From contig JACVTC010000127.1 of assembly GCA_016946835.1 (NCBI GenBank), forward strand, positions 110,001 to 174,000: a stretch of 64,000 nt of DNA. The letters run 5' to 3'. The stretch comes from Neocallimastix lanati (nom. inval.). Lineage: Eukaryota; Neocallimastigomycota; Neocallimastigomycetes; Neocallimastigales; Neocallimastigaceae. Within the stretch, counting starts at the first letter, position 1; every line of letters starts with the position of its first letter. The translations under genes and the position numbers were made by a program. The notes below the pieces were generated by a model that saw only the letters and a list, made by a program, of their open reading frames with translations, made no database searches and had not been told where the DNA came from. Positions 33,138 to 46,703 of this stretch are shown piece by piece.

Positions 33138-34034
33138 ATGCAAGATTTAATTAATTTTGGCGAAAAAAAAAGTGTTTACAATAGTAATAAATCAGATATT
33201 TATCAAAATATTTTTGATCATTTCATTATAAATAATTTTTTTCCTTGGGTATGTCTTATTTTTTTAATAAATAATAAAAATTGGAAAAAGCCAGTGAATC
33301 TTATTTTAATTGGACATTGGTTATTAAGATCATTAGGGACATCTGTAAGATATATATTAGAGTTTAGAAAACATGAGCCAAATACTATTTGGCCATATTC
33401 AAAAACAAATTGGTACATTGCAAATAGTATTCCATCTTTATTTTGGTTATCTGGTGAAATTTTAGGGGATTGGTATCCATTAATAAGAACAAGAGTGGTA
33501 ACAAATAATAGTAGAAAAATAAGAATTGTTTATTTTACATGTCTTATATATAATATTACAAAATTAATAGGTATTCTTCATCAATTTATTCTTCCAGATT
33601 TAAGAATAACCGATGAAAATGGAATAAAAGTTAGAGATTATGAAAAGTCAAAAATAAGATGGTGGATTATTATTGTTTTATCTCAAATGACTAGTTGTGC
33701 CTATGATCTTTCAGTTATTGCTTCATTGAAAAACTGCCTTTTCAATAAGCTTGAAGAATTAAAAAATAATAGTAATTTACAAAAAAATTCATTTTTAGAA
33801 AAATTTAAGAAAATATCTGAATTTCGTATTATTCTTTCAATGATTATTTCCCTTATTTTTTTACCATTTATTACAGTATTTGTTGTTATTCAAATAAATA
33901 ATTATCACAAGAATAATCCAAATCCAAAAATTATTGTTCTTGATAGTTCTATTGAGCAGTTTCGTCAAGTTATACTAAGTTTTAATTTTACATTCATGTA
34001 TATTGATCAAATTCTGCTGAGATGTTATGCTATA

Positions 34035-34110
<76 letters not shown>

Positions 34111-34433
34111 CAAACGAAAATAATATTTATAAAAAACTTTCTTCCAATCCAAAAAATATTTTTAATTATAAAAACGATATATATAATAATACTTATAATA
34201 ATACAAATGACAATAGTAGTGATTATGTATTAATTAACTACTCTAATAATGATGAAGATTCTTTTTTAAATAATTCATTGATGAATTCAAGTGTTAAATA
34301 TAATGATACTTACTATTCATGTAATATAGATAGTCAACTATTATCAAAACCTAACAATAGTAATTATTTAGTATCTAATATAAAACCATTTGATTATACA
34401 AATAATATAAAAATTAATAATTTCTCTAAATAA
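33138..34433 (+). CDS. Multi-spanning membrane protein of unknown function
   Basis: I do not recognise the family. The 431-residue single-exon frame has about seven hydrophobic segments near residues 29-45, 53-66, 92-112, 128-152, 173-197, 229-253 and 273-295, so a polytopic or even seven-helix membrane protein is likely. Charged loops include SLGTSVRYILEFRKHEP and DYEKSKIRWW. No signal peptide is evident. The C-terminal tail from about residue 298 is hydrophilic and Asn-rich, with 24 consecutive Asn at residues 300-323 encoded only by AAT (34035-34106). Codon composition in the membrane part is less AT-biased than the flanks, supporting a real gene. ATG 33138 is the first in frame, after a purine-rich leader. 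Confidence 0.75.
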
Positions 34434-35845
34434 TATCTATTCATTGAGTAAATATTATTAAAATCTAAATAATTATTGTTAAAATAAATATGTAAATACA
34501 TTAATTATTATGATAATAATATTTTTAATTAATTTATTTTATATTAATAATTCATTTTTTTTTTAAGATATATATATATATATATTAAAAATGAATTATA
34601 TATATATATATATATATTTTTTTTTATGAAATTTAATTAATTAAAATTATAATAGTTGAAAATATTAGTAATTTATTTATAAAATTATTTAAATAAAAGT
34701 TACTTTTATTAAAATTATTTATATAAAAATTATTTATATAAAAAATATTTAATAAAGAAAATTATTACTTTTTATTAAATATTTTTTGATAGAATTGTTG
34801 AATAAAATAATTATTTTCATTTTTAATAAAAAGAGATTTAAATAAAATATAGGATTTATATAAAATAAACAAACTATAAAAATAAAAAAAATTGGAAAAA
34901 TATTTTTGATAATATACAAATGAATTATCAAAATAATTTTTTATTTTTTATTATTTAATTTATTTTATTGATAAGTGAATTTAACATAATAATTAGAATT
35001 AGTTAAAAAAAATTAATTCTAATAATATGTACTGTAGTTATATTAAATACTTTTTTTTTTATAATTATAATTATTATTTTTTTTCAAAGTTATTAATTAA
35101 TTGAACTTTGATTATTGCTTTTTCTTTAATTAAAAAACAAATAAATAATAATTTATAGAGAATTAATTAATTTTATATACTAACAAATAATAAAAACATT
35201 TATTAGTAAAAATATATACTTTAAAACAGAAAATCTTTTAAAGTTCTTCAGTAATTAATTGGTGTCAATGCTATTATATATTATTAATACATAGTAAAAT
35301 AATTATAAGAAGTAAATATCGAAAAACCCATTCATTTATATAATTACAATTAATAATATGCTCTGCTGGACACTAAAACTTTTTAGCTTAAAATATTATA
35401 TACTTCTTAAAAAATTTATTGATGTCTATATTTCGTATTTCTTTATTAACATTTTTAATTCCAATTAATAATAAATAAATTTTGAATATCTTACAGTTAT
35501 AGTGATATTATTGTATATATATTTTCTTCTTATTCTATTTGGATACTATTACTATGAATTTATCAAAAAATCAATATTACCAATTCAGTAATCTTATAAA
35601 AGAACCTCTATTTTGCAAACATAATATTTCTATAAAAGGAGAAAAAAAAATAACAGTATCACATAAGATCTTATTAATTCATGTTATACAGAAATACTTT
35701 TAACCTAAAGAATATATAGACCTTAGTAAAAGAATCAAGAAAAAAAATATAAAAAAATTTGGTGAATATAAATGTAAAATACCACTATTACTATTAAACG
35801 TGGTAGATAATCAAAATAAATTAATTTATTATAATTTGTGTAACA

Positions 35846-35878
<33 letters not shown>

Positions 35879-36012
35879 TAATTATTTATTTTATTAGTAT
35901 ATTTTTATTAATTAATTATAATCAAGATTTAAAACATTAAAACTTTTATTAATTGTAAAAAAATATATATCCAATAAAAAATATAAAATTTAATGAAATT
36001 TCCAAAACTAAA

Positions 36013-36043
<31 letters not shown>

Positions 36044-36079
36044 TTTAAAGAATAGTTATATGATTATTCATAATTAATT
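34434..36079. other. AT-rich intergenic stretch
   Basis: No gene can be supported. 35520-35840 is a little less AT-rich and could be a worn coding relic, but it has stops in every frame and matches nothing I know. T runs lie at 35849-35873 and 36013-36037. Confidence 0.4.
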
Positions 36080-36600
36080 TTTTTTTTAATAAAATAAAAA
36101 AAAATAAAATAAAATAAAATAAATAGTTGATATATAAATATGAAGTACAGATTAAATAAAATAAAATAAAATAAAATAAAATAAAATAAATAGTAGAAAA
36201 TAAAATAAAATAAATAGTAGAATATAAAATATATAGTACAGATTGAATAAAATAAAATAAAATAAAATAAAATAAAATATAATATAATAAAATTAAATAA
36301 AATAAAATAAAATAAAATAAAATAAATAGTGGAATGTAAATGTAAAGTACAGATTAAATAAAATAAAATAAAATAAAAATAAAAAATAAAATAAAATAAA
36401 ATAAAATAAAATAAAAACAAAAATAAAAATAAAAATAAAAATAAAAATAAAAATAAAAATAAAAATAAAAATAAAAATAAAAATAAAAATAAAAATAAAA
36501 ATAAAAATAAAAATAAAAATAAAAATAAAAATAAAAATAAAAATAAAAATAAAAATAAAAATAAAAATAAAAATAAAAATAAAAATAAAAAATAAAATGA
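36080..36600 (+). repeat. Satellite: (aaaat)n with spaced units, then (aaaaat)n
   Basis: 36095-36415 is (aaaat)n interrupted by spacers of the type tagtagaatataaaatatat followed by agtacagattgaa. 36412-36594 is about thirty copies of the hexamer aaaaat. The same spacers, in both orientations, occur at 52527-53720, so this is a dispersed satellite family. Confidence 0.85.
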
Positions 36601-36959
36601 AATGAATTTAAAAAAAAAGTAAAAGTAAAAATTAATATTTAAAAGTTGAAAATAAGGCGAACAACAAAAAAAAAAAAAAAATTAATTAATTAAAATGTTA
36701 AAAAATCTTTCAAAAAAATAAAAATTAAAAAACAAAAGCTAAAGGATATAAAAAAAGGAAAAATAAAAATTAATATAAAAACAAAAAAAATATTATAGAA
36801 TAAAAAACAAATAATAAATAAAAATAATAACAAGAACAAAAACGATAATTTTCAAAAAAAAAAAAAAAAAAAAAAAAAGTACTTTTAAAAAAAATAATAA
36901 TAATAAAAAATAACTTTAAAAGATGAAAATAAATGGAATATTAAAATAATTAGAAAAAT

Positions 36960-37990
36960 GAATCAAGAAATTAAATTCAATATGAATAAATTGTAACTAC
37001 GCTTTTTCTTATGGAATTATTACCCTAGTTTGATTTTAGAAATAAAGAAGAATGTATTAGTTTATTTATCCCCTTCCATTTGTGAAAGTTGTCAAAGAAA
37101 AAGATTACTTGATTAATTTACCTTTATTGCTTTTTCTTTTCCTCAAAAAAGCCTATGATTCAGTTCCAATTTATAAAATACTTATTAAACTTACTACTAT
37201 TGGTATTCATGGTAAATTCTTTCAATTCATTACTAAACCTTACATTACTTTAACGGTAAACATTCAAGAGAATTTCAATTCATCGTTTTGTTCATCAAAG
37301 GTGTCCTTTATCATATATTTTATTTAAACATTTTTATCAACGATATATTTGATAAATGAAAGAGATATGAGATGATAACTGAAAGGAAAAAGTGTTGTGG
37401 CGGATGTTTGTAGATGATATTGCTTTTTTTTGATCCCTATAAAATCTTCTTTTTAAAACTTTTTGAATAAAATTTATGATTGGTGTATCAAAAATGAAGA
37501 TTTTAATGATAATATTAATTTTTATGTACTTTGTCTCCTTCTTGATAGAAAATGCTGTATATAAAATATTAAAGATCGGTTAGGAGGGAAAAAAGGTATT
37601 TTAATAATAATATCTTTCAATCACCTCCGAAAGAGTCTTCTTTCCAAATTTCATATTTTGTAGGGTTTACGGAATATTTAATAATGCTATACCTATTATG
37701 ATAAGTGATTCTTACACTCTAATCAATATGTATACTATTAAGATATACATTTGTCAAGAGTGTAAATATCGAAACAATAAGGCAAAGAAGAAATTCTGAT
37801 ATAGAGTTGAATGATAATTTTTATCCACATGAAGTTATCATCAATGAATATGAAAGAGTTAAAGGCCTTTTCGTCCGAGAATACCATAATATAATTTTTT
37901 TTTTTTAAAAAAATTTTCATGTATTTTATTTTTATTTATTTTTCTTTATATATATCAATAAATAAAATTTATTTCTGATCTAAAAAACAT
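36960..37990 (+). mobile_element. Decayed LINE: reverse transcriptase and 3' end
   Basis: Near 37130-37230 one frame reads FLKKAYDSVPIYKILIKL, the first conserved RT block of non-LTR elements. Further on, in shifting frames, come RCPLSYILFK, FINDIFDK and, at about 37403-37425, MFVDDIAF, the RT active site. 37740-37860 encodes the C-terminus VNIETIRQRRNSDIELNDNF, then KGLFVRE, homologous to the LINE piece at 10709-10963. A 3' UTR (aaaatttatttctgatct) and an A-rich tail follow to about 37990. All frames are broken. Confidence 0.75.
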
Positions 37991-40900
37991 AAAATAAAAA
38001 AAAAAAAAACCTTGTATGCTGAATAAAAAATTTTCTTTATAATAGAGTCAACATCGAATTGATATGGTAAAAGAGAACATAATAGTAATCGTATTTCATA
38101 TAATAAATCTATGAAAAATGAATCTATGGAAAATGAATCTATGGAAAATGAATCTATGGAAAATGAATCTATGGAAAATGAATCTATGAAAATATTTCTT
38201 TTGGTTTTATTTTATTAAGTAGTTTTGATAAAAATGATTATAATTCACATCATAATACCTTAATTACTATGAAAATTTTTCCATATTTTCATTGAATAGA
38301 ATTAAATTTATTTTTATTCATAAAATTTTATTTTCATAAAATATACTATATTATAATCATTTTAAATATATATATGTATATATTTATCTTGGCATATTTA
38401 TAATATATTTTTCATTTACGATGTATATAACATATAATATTTTTATAATAAGTAATAAATTAAGCATTGGAAAGTATATTCTATTCCTGTTCTAAACAAA
38501 AAAAAAATGGTTTTATCTTTGATCTATATTTTCTCAAATTTTGAAAAATACTATATTATAATTGCATTTAGTGAATAAAAAGATAGAAAACCAGTTTTAA
38601 TGTGATATGAGTCTAATAGTTCTCCTATTAATATATTATAAGTCATAAATCTGACTTTTGTTTTAATTGCTATGGTAAGAAAAGCTAAAAAAAATAGTTA
38701 AGTTGTTAACTCTAGAGGGAACTAGCCTTCTCACTGACTGGACTGAACTCTTTCATTATAATGACAGATCTCTTTTATTATTTTTATTTATTAATCATGT
38801 ATCATTTTTATATAAATATTGTACAAAATTTATATATAAAATTTTAAAAATTCTATTAATATATTAATAAATAAATAAATAAATAAATACATTAATAAAT
38901 AAATAAATAAATAAATATAAATATTATTATTAACTTTCATAAAGTTTTATATTAAATTATATAAAATATATTTTCAATTCAAATTAAATATCTAGAGCAA
39001 GCCACAATTAAAAATAAAAACACGTAATTTTATTTGTATTTTAAATCTTTTTTAAACCAATAAATAATTTTTTATAAATATTTATTAAAAAAAAACATTT
39101 AAATCATTTATTTATTTGTTAATTCATTTATTATATACCACTATAATTAAATTTGAACCATGGTAATTTTAATTAATTTTGATATATATTTTAATATTAA
39201 AATGGTTTTAATTATTAATATTACCATCTTAATTTATTTATATATATATGTTTATAAAATTTTATATATTTTACCGATTTAATAATTTTAAACTTTTTTT
39301 TTTTTTAAATTTATTTTAAATTAATACTTTCAATTTTTTCTTTTTTTATTATAATAAAATATATATTATATATTGAAGAATAATTTTAAATTAAACTTTA
39401 TATTGTTAAAATATTATAAAAGAAAATCAGTAAACAAAAAAATATATAATTCTGATAAAAATAGGCTTTTTAATTTTTTATTTTTTAATTTATTTTTTCT
39501 GTTTTTCTGTTTTTTTTTTTTTTTTTTTTTTTAATTTAATTTTTTTTTTTTTTTCTTTTAAAATTTAATTCTTATAATTTAAAAATTTATTTATTTTTTT
39601 ATTTTATTTAATTCTTTTTTTTTTTTTTTATTTTTTATTTTTTTTTAATTGATCCGAATATTTATTTTTTTATTGTCTTTTTTTTATGTCATAATTTTAA
39701 TTAAGACAATTTATTAATAATGAAAGTTAAATTATATAAATTAATAGTATTGTTATTAATTACAATATTAAACTATCACTGTTTATCTGCTTATTTTGTT
39801 CCATTAGCTGAATCATTTCATTCAAATAATAATACAAAAATATCTTTTCAATCCAAAAATTCAAATGAATTCATAAATTATAATAATATAAATAAAAGAT
39901 TGAAAAATAATAATAAAAGAAATAACAACTATGATAATAATAATATTAAAAGTGCAATAAATATTCCTTTTAAATATAAAACTGCAAATAGTTATTAATA
40001 ATTTTTTTGATAATGATATCGTTTCTATTAGTAATACTATACCATTTAATGAATTATTCTATAATCAATTAAATGATGAACAAAAGATAGTATATGATAC
40101 TTTATTAAGTACATGTCAAGATCAGGACAATTTAATTTCACCAATTGTTCAATTAACACATAGTAATTGTGATAATAGTAAGGTATTAGAATATTTTAAT
40201 GATTTAGAAAATTAAAAAATATTTACAAGTTTTTTGTTTGACCATCCGGAATTTTGGTGGGTAGGATCTTATGGAGCTTCAGTATTTTGTCAGGATAATT
40301 CAACATTTATAATAAAATATACATTAGTTAATGAATACTCACCAGAAATAAATCTTTCTAAAAATACAATTATAACTAGAAATGAAGAAATTCAAGCAGT
40401 TATACAAAATATTAAAAGAAAAATTTCACAAAAGGGATTAACAACAATTTATGATGTCCTAAAATTTATTCATGATTATTTAGTAACTAATATTGTGTAT
40501 ACTCCAGATATGGATAATCCTGATAAATATTATTATATTAGAACAATTTATGGGGCTCTTGTAAAACAAGATTGCGTATGTGAAGGGTATGCCGAAGCAT
40601 TTAAAGTTTTAGCTAATGAATATGGTATTAATACAATAACACCGGTAAGTGCTACTCATAAATGGAATTTTGCACAAATTGGAAATCAGTGGTATGTAGT
40701 TGATATTACCCATGATGATCCTCTACTGATAAATCAATATGGAGAAAAAATATATACACCGTTAGGAGATAAAAGTAATTTAAGATACAACTTCTTTTTA
40801 ATTGGAAATGAAGATAAAGTGACTAGTACTATGATATGTAAAAATGAAGAATCACATATCTTAGTATATTCTACATATACCAATACCAATAGAGTCATTG

Positions 40901-43900
40901 AATATCCAGTTCTTTCTGATACAGCATATGACCCAACAAATAAGTCCTCTTCTCTTCTTTCTGACCAATATATCTGTAAAAAATCTAATGAAAATTTTAC
41001 TGGATGTAAATAATATAATAAGTTAATATAAATTTATAATAATTTTTTATATTTTTATTATCATATTATATAAGAAAATAATTTTCTTTAAAAAATATAT
41101 ATTTATATTTATAATTAATAAAAAAAATAGAAAAAAAATTTTTTTTTTTTCAAAATAAAGAAATATTTATTTATTGATTATATAAATAGAAGAATTATTT
41201 TTTTATAAAAATTTTTTTACTTTAAATTATTTATTATTTTATTAAATATGATATATATATGAATATATTCTTATTTTATATTAAATTTTATAATTCAGTA
41301 AATAAATAAGGAAATATCGGTTATTATCTCGATCAATCAACCTATTATAATAATAAGTATTATGGTTTAATTTATTGTTCATCAACGATCTTATGCTCCA
41401 CTGTGGATATTGAACCGGGATATTATATTAATTCTGGATCCGATAGTAATAATGAAATTATTGAATGTTGCTCTATTTCATGCACCTCCAAAGTGGCTAA
41501 TAAATGTTCTGGTGTTTTCAGTTCTACAACATTCCATCAAGGTTACTACTGTTATGACAGTGATGATATCTCGGCTCCACTTAGTTTTATCTATAAAAGT
41601 TTTCAGTTAAATAATACGATAACTGAATTAAGTGATGATGAAAAGGGTTCCTTCTTGATGAATGTTAGTACCGATTCTGAATCAAAAGTTAAATATATTT
41701 ATACTACGGTTAATGCAGATATTTTCCCTGGAATTTCATCTAAAATAAATGGGATATTTAAAATTTCTAAATATTACATTTCACAAGTAATTGAAGATGG
41801 AATCATTGGTATTAATACTTTAACTCACAGTCGTTTATTAAATTTGAACAGTCATTCTTTTTCTCCTAATATTGAAATTTATCAATGTCATAGTACCACT
41901 ACACATTGTACACTTCTTGAATCTTGTCTTTCGAAAATGTATATTTATAATTCTAATAATGAAATTGGTTTATATTGTAATGGTTATACAATACATACAA
42001 TCACCTCTGCAGGATATTATATTGATGGTACATACAAAATAAAAAAAATATATATTATTTTATAAAACTAATTAATTTATAATAAATTAGAAATATTAAT
42101 ATAATAAATTTTTATTATTTTTTAATATTTATGAATTTTTTTTTTTTTTTAATTATTTAATTATTATAAGAAATAATTTTAATTTTATTAATAATTTTTA
42201 ATGATTAATTAAGTTTCTAATACTACTACTATTATTAATATTAATATATTTATTATTATTAAAACTGTACAAATTTTTTTTATTATAAATATTATTATTA
42301 ATACTCTATATAGGAAGTAGAAAAGTCAATGGAAAAACTCCTTATGTTTTAAAATGTACTAATACCAGTTATTGTAAATCTCTTACTCCCAAAAATGTCT
42401 ATTTTATTAATGCAGGTTATGATAGTTCTGTAAATAAATTAATTGGTTGTCAATACAATTCTTGCAATACAATTACCGCTGTCGTAGGTTATTATTTAGC
42501 TTATAATGAAAATGGTGTCTTTCATTGTACTTCGTCAACCACATGTTCTTATCATGCGATAAGTTACTTCAGTAATTATTTGAATGCAGGCGCCATCGGT
42601 AGCTCAAAAATCATTATTCAATGTCAGTATGGGAAATGTTCTTCAATTACTCCTTCAATTGGCTATTATATTACAAATAGAGCTTCAGTCTTAATTGAAT
42701 GTATTAGAAAATCTAGTTGCTCTGAAATTTATGCTTCCGAAGGATATTACTTTTCAACTTACGAAAGCAAAACCATTTTCAATAATTATATCATTCATTG
42801 CGTTAACAGAAATGAAAGCATAAGTTGTAAGATGGAATCAACCAATATTGGTTTTTACTTTTCCAATGATTCAAATACCTTGATTAGTTGTGATAAAAAT
42901 AAATGCATTTCCGTCATTGCTAAAAATGGTTTTTATCGTTCAGCAACAACTTTCTATGATTCCTTAATGACCTCTAAGAAAAAACGGAATAATAATGAAA
43001 ATATTAATAGAAAACAAATAAGAAAAATAGATAAGGTCTATAATTTAATTTCTTGTACCAACAAAAATTGTAATATATTAACTCCTGATGAGATAGCAGC
43101 GATTCCTATTTGTAATTTTTATAATAACCAATGTTTCATTAATTATAATTATTCTCTTCGTAGATTTGCCACCACTTCTATTGCAGCTGGTGGTTTCTGT
43201 ACTAATGATGATCGTTCCATATTCTACTTTGCTACAGATAGCATTGCAGTAGATAATAGAATAATCGGAGTTTCTTCTTCCACTTTCACATATAAGACTA
43301 CCACTACTAATTGTTTAAAGGCTTCCAAATATTATAGTTCTAATTACTATCCCGTAGGTTCAGCAATATATCGTTTAAATGATAATCAAATTACCAAATT
43401 TGTGGATCCCGGTTATTATTTTATTAATATTGTTAAGAATACTCTCATCATTGGCCGTAACATTAATGAATATAATAATAAGGATGTTAAAATATATAAA
43501 TGTAACAGCTTTTCCTGTAATATAATTGATAAACCAACTACTAATTCTTTCTTTGTGGATAAAAATTAACATATCATCAGATATACAGCTGAAACCCAAA
43601 AATATTCCTATATGGATACAAAAGATATTACTTGTATCTATCATAATAATCAATGTACTCCTAAATATGATATGGGAAAACGTGAATTTCGTATTACCTA
43701 CTTGGGTGAATTAGTTCTAGCTTCTAAGAGTATCAAATCACGTGAATCAGGTAATTGCTATAAAAGCAATGATATAAATCAAAACATTTATGGATATTCA
43801 TTTTCGAATCATCTTTATCATATGGATCAATATTTTGCCAGCCAAATTGATAATACAGGTTATTACATAGTTACTAAATCCAGTAACTATACTGCAGAAA

Positions 43901-44105
43901 TATATGATATTAAGAATCAACCAAATAGTATTTTTTTGTATAGTTGTATTAAAACTAATTGTAAAGTTTACTCTCCCAACGAAAATATTTATTACTACGA
44001 TAATCAAAGTAAATCTATGTATCGTCTTGAGAAGGACCTCTGGCAAGCTCCTGCTAAGAGTGGTTATGCCTACATCTCCATTCATCCTAATGATGAATAC
44101 ATTTA
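37740..44105 (+). repeat. Segmental duplication, copy 1
   Basis: This region aligns with 56160 to the end of the window over the LINE 3' end, the intergenic DNA (for example agagcaagccacaattaaaa at both places), the transglutaminase domain and the Cys-rich exons. Coding identity is high. Copy 1 has a 23-nt deletion, a loss of about 1.5 kb, and nonsense changes relative to copy 2. The end at 44105 is where copy 2 leaves the window; the true end is unknown. Confidence 0.9.
38000..39719. other. Intergenic stretch upstream of the first transglutaminase copy
   Basis: No gene is seen. 38111-38190 has about five copies of the 15-bp unit gaatctatggaaaat; the paralogous site near 56460 has only one, so it expanded here. 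The remainder is AT-rich and partly shared with 56330-57953. Confidence 0.6.
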
Positions 44106-44814
44106 TAGATTTACTTTAAATGAACAAATAATTATTATTGAAGAAAAAGTCAGTGACGGTTTCTATTATACAGTAGATAAAAAAATGTATAAATGTGAAG
44201 GTTCTGCATGTCACCCAATTTCCGATTCAGGTTATATTTTTACTAATGATGGTACTATCTATTATTGTGAATATGATTCCGAAGAATTAGAAGAGACTGA
44301 ATGTACGTTACAATCCTGTATTTCTAATCAATATTATTATATTAATGATTATTATTATCAATGTAGTGATGGAAATCATTTAAATGCAATGACATCCAAA
44401 TCTTGTGACTATGAAAATAAATATATTATTAATTTCCCTACTTTTTTAAGTGATGATTTTCCAAAAAGTATTCAAGATGATGTAAACAAAAATATACGAA
44501 ACAATGGTTCATCCGCCATTTCGAAAAAAAGGAAAAATTTTTTAACCGTCGTTCCAGCTGTTTATACCCATTGTCAATATAATTTAGAAAATGGAGAGAT
44601 TAACTTTGAATTAATTTGTGTTAATAACTTCGTAAAAATGAATATTACAAATAAAAATGTAGAAATATGTTCTTTGAGTAATATGGGTTATATTACTTGT
44701 ACGGAAGACTCTAAAAAGCCTGATAAATGTACCTTGAGTTTAGCCATAAGATCTATTCCAAGATGTTACTTATATATTGTTAATATTTTTATTATTACTT
44801 TATTATTTTTATAA
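39720..44814 (+). pseudogene. Transglutaminase-like/Cys-rich secreted protein, copy 1 (broken)
   Basis: The start MKVKLYKLIVLLLITILNYHCLSAYF is a clear signal peptide. Compared with the intact copy at 57954, a 23-nt deletion near 39983 shifts the frame, and GAA has become TAA at 40213-40215. The catalytic region (CVCEGYAEAFK, THKWNFAQIG, VVDITHDDP) is otherwise kept up to the donor site at 41006. The next about 1.5 kb (exon 2 and the first part of exon 3) is missing: intron 1 sequence runs straight into exon 3 sequence at about 41311. Exon 3 ends at 42027 and exon 4 starts at 42314. A further TAA at 43567-43569 replaces AAG. The last part (43570-44814) is still open and supplies the C-terminus that the other copy lacks in this window: more Cys-rich repeats, then RCYLYIVNIFIITLLFL, a hydrophobic end suggesting a GPI or membrane anchor. 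Confidence 0.88.
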
Positions 44815-45886
44815 TTATAAATATAAATTCTTTTAATTTTATATACCATAATTTATAATATATCATTAAGATTAAAAGAACCAAAAATATCTATAGATAT
44901 TACGTTAGTAAGTTATAAGTAATTCTTAAATGACACAAATACTATTATTATATAAGGAATTTTTTTTTCTTTTAAAAAAAATAAATATTTATATTATTAT
45001 ATAATATATTTTTTATTATTTTATATTTCAATATTTTCCCATCTTTATTACAAAGTTAAAACATGCAAATGAAATATATTTCTTTTTTTTTTTTTTGTTT
45101 GTTTTTTTTTAAATAATATATATATATTAGTTTTAAATAATTATATATAATATTTTATCTATTAGATATAATCAATCTATATCAATAAACTTATAAATAT
45201 TTCTTTTCTGTTATTTTAAATTCTATTTTATATTTTAAAAATAATTAATATATAATATATATTAAATATAAATATATTATTTTATACTTTTTTTTTTTTC
45301 TATCACTAATTATTTATTTATATGTTATTCCTAATTTTTATATGTATATAATTTTATTTTTATTTTTTATAAAAAAAAATATAAGTTCTTTAATAATATA
45401 TATATATTATTAAAAAAAAATTATTTTTTTTGTTGTGTTTTATTAATATAATTGTTTTTTATTTATTATAAAGAGTACTTTGAATTTAAACTTATATATA
45501 TAAAGATATTTAATATAAAAAACAAAAGGATTAACTCTATTAACCATTTTTAAATAAATGAATATAATAATAATAATAATAATAACAATAACAATAATAA
45601 ATTTATATAAAAATATAAATACTTTAGTTTCTTAACTATTAAATATTATTTTAAAAAGGAGTAAAAAATATTTATATTAAAGAATATAAAATGGATTTGA
45701 TAAATTAAAATTAAAAAGATAAATTTTATTTATTTAGAAAGTTGATATATAAAATATCTAAAATTAATAAATACATAAATATAAATATATATTTATTCTT
45801 TGCAATATTAATATTCCTATTGTTAAATATAGCACTTAAAATCAGAAATGATATTTATAAGTTAAAATTCTTACAAAAAATAATAA

Positions 45887-45918
<32 letters not shown>

Positions 45919-46703
45919 AAATAAATAAATAAATAAAATTAACTTCATTTTTAATTAAAAAACTAAATAGGAATATTAATACTTTTTATTAATATAAAAT
46001 GAAATATAAAATATATATTGTATAATTTTTTATTTATATGTAAATTAATAAAATAAATTTATCTAATTAATATTTATTCATACACTCATTTATAATTAAA
46101 ATTTATTTATATTAATATTATCTATTCAAATAATTTAAAATGTATGGCAAATACATTTAATTAGGTAATTTATATAATTTATCCGTTCGTTTTTTTTTTT
46201 TTTTTTTCTTTTTTTTAAATAAGGTTAATTCCACTGCAATAAAGTATTAAATCTTCTAAATTTTAAATAAGTTATTTTGAAGGGATAATAAATTTTAAAG
46301 TTTTATTTATTTATTTATTTAAAAAAAAAAGTTTTTCCCTTTTTTAAATATAAAAAAACATAAAAAATAAAGATTTAAAAAGTTATATATTATTAATTCA
46401 TATATTATCCAATTCTCATTTTCTTTATTTATTTATTTTTTTTTTTTTTGATTATTTTTCTTTATATATTTTGATTTTTTTTTTTATATATATATATTTT
46501 TATTTTCATATTAATTTTAATGTATTTTATTCTATTAATTTAAATCATTTAAAAATTAATATAATTAATATTACTATTTTTTATTTTAAATATAAATAAT
46601 ATATATCTAAATTAATTATTATGTCTATTACTTCGATAAAATTAACAAGTCAATATAATTAATAATAAAAAAATATAGAAAAGAAAATTATTTTTTTTAT
46701 AAA
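44815..46703. other. AT-rich intergenic stretch
   Basis: Nothing coding can be supported. It includes (aat)/(aac) triplets near 45565-45600, (aaat)n near 45889-45940 and T runs. The last 150 bp should include the promoter of the SBP gene. Confidence 0.5.

Noticed and set aside
36064-36420. 118-codon minus-strand frame (YFILFYFILF repeats)
   Set aside because: It is the translation of a pentamer satellite.
37738-37920. Minus-strand 60-codon frame
   Set aside because: It lies opposite the LINE C-terminal coding sequence, which is supported by two other copies.
40234-41013. Separate short transglutaminase gene starting near 40234
   Set aside because: The apparent start is a TTG inside the domain, just after a nonsense codon. 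Comparison with 57954-59268 shows it is the remainder of a longer exon.
43612-44814. Independent 400-codon gene starting at ATG 43612
   Set aside because: It is in the same frame as the preceding exon, separated only by the TAA at 43567-43569, and aligns with the continuous exon 4 of copy 2.
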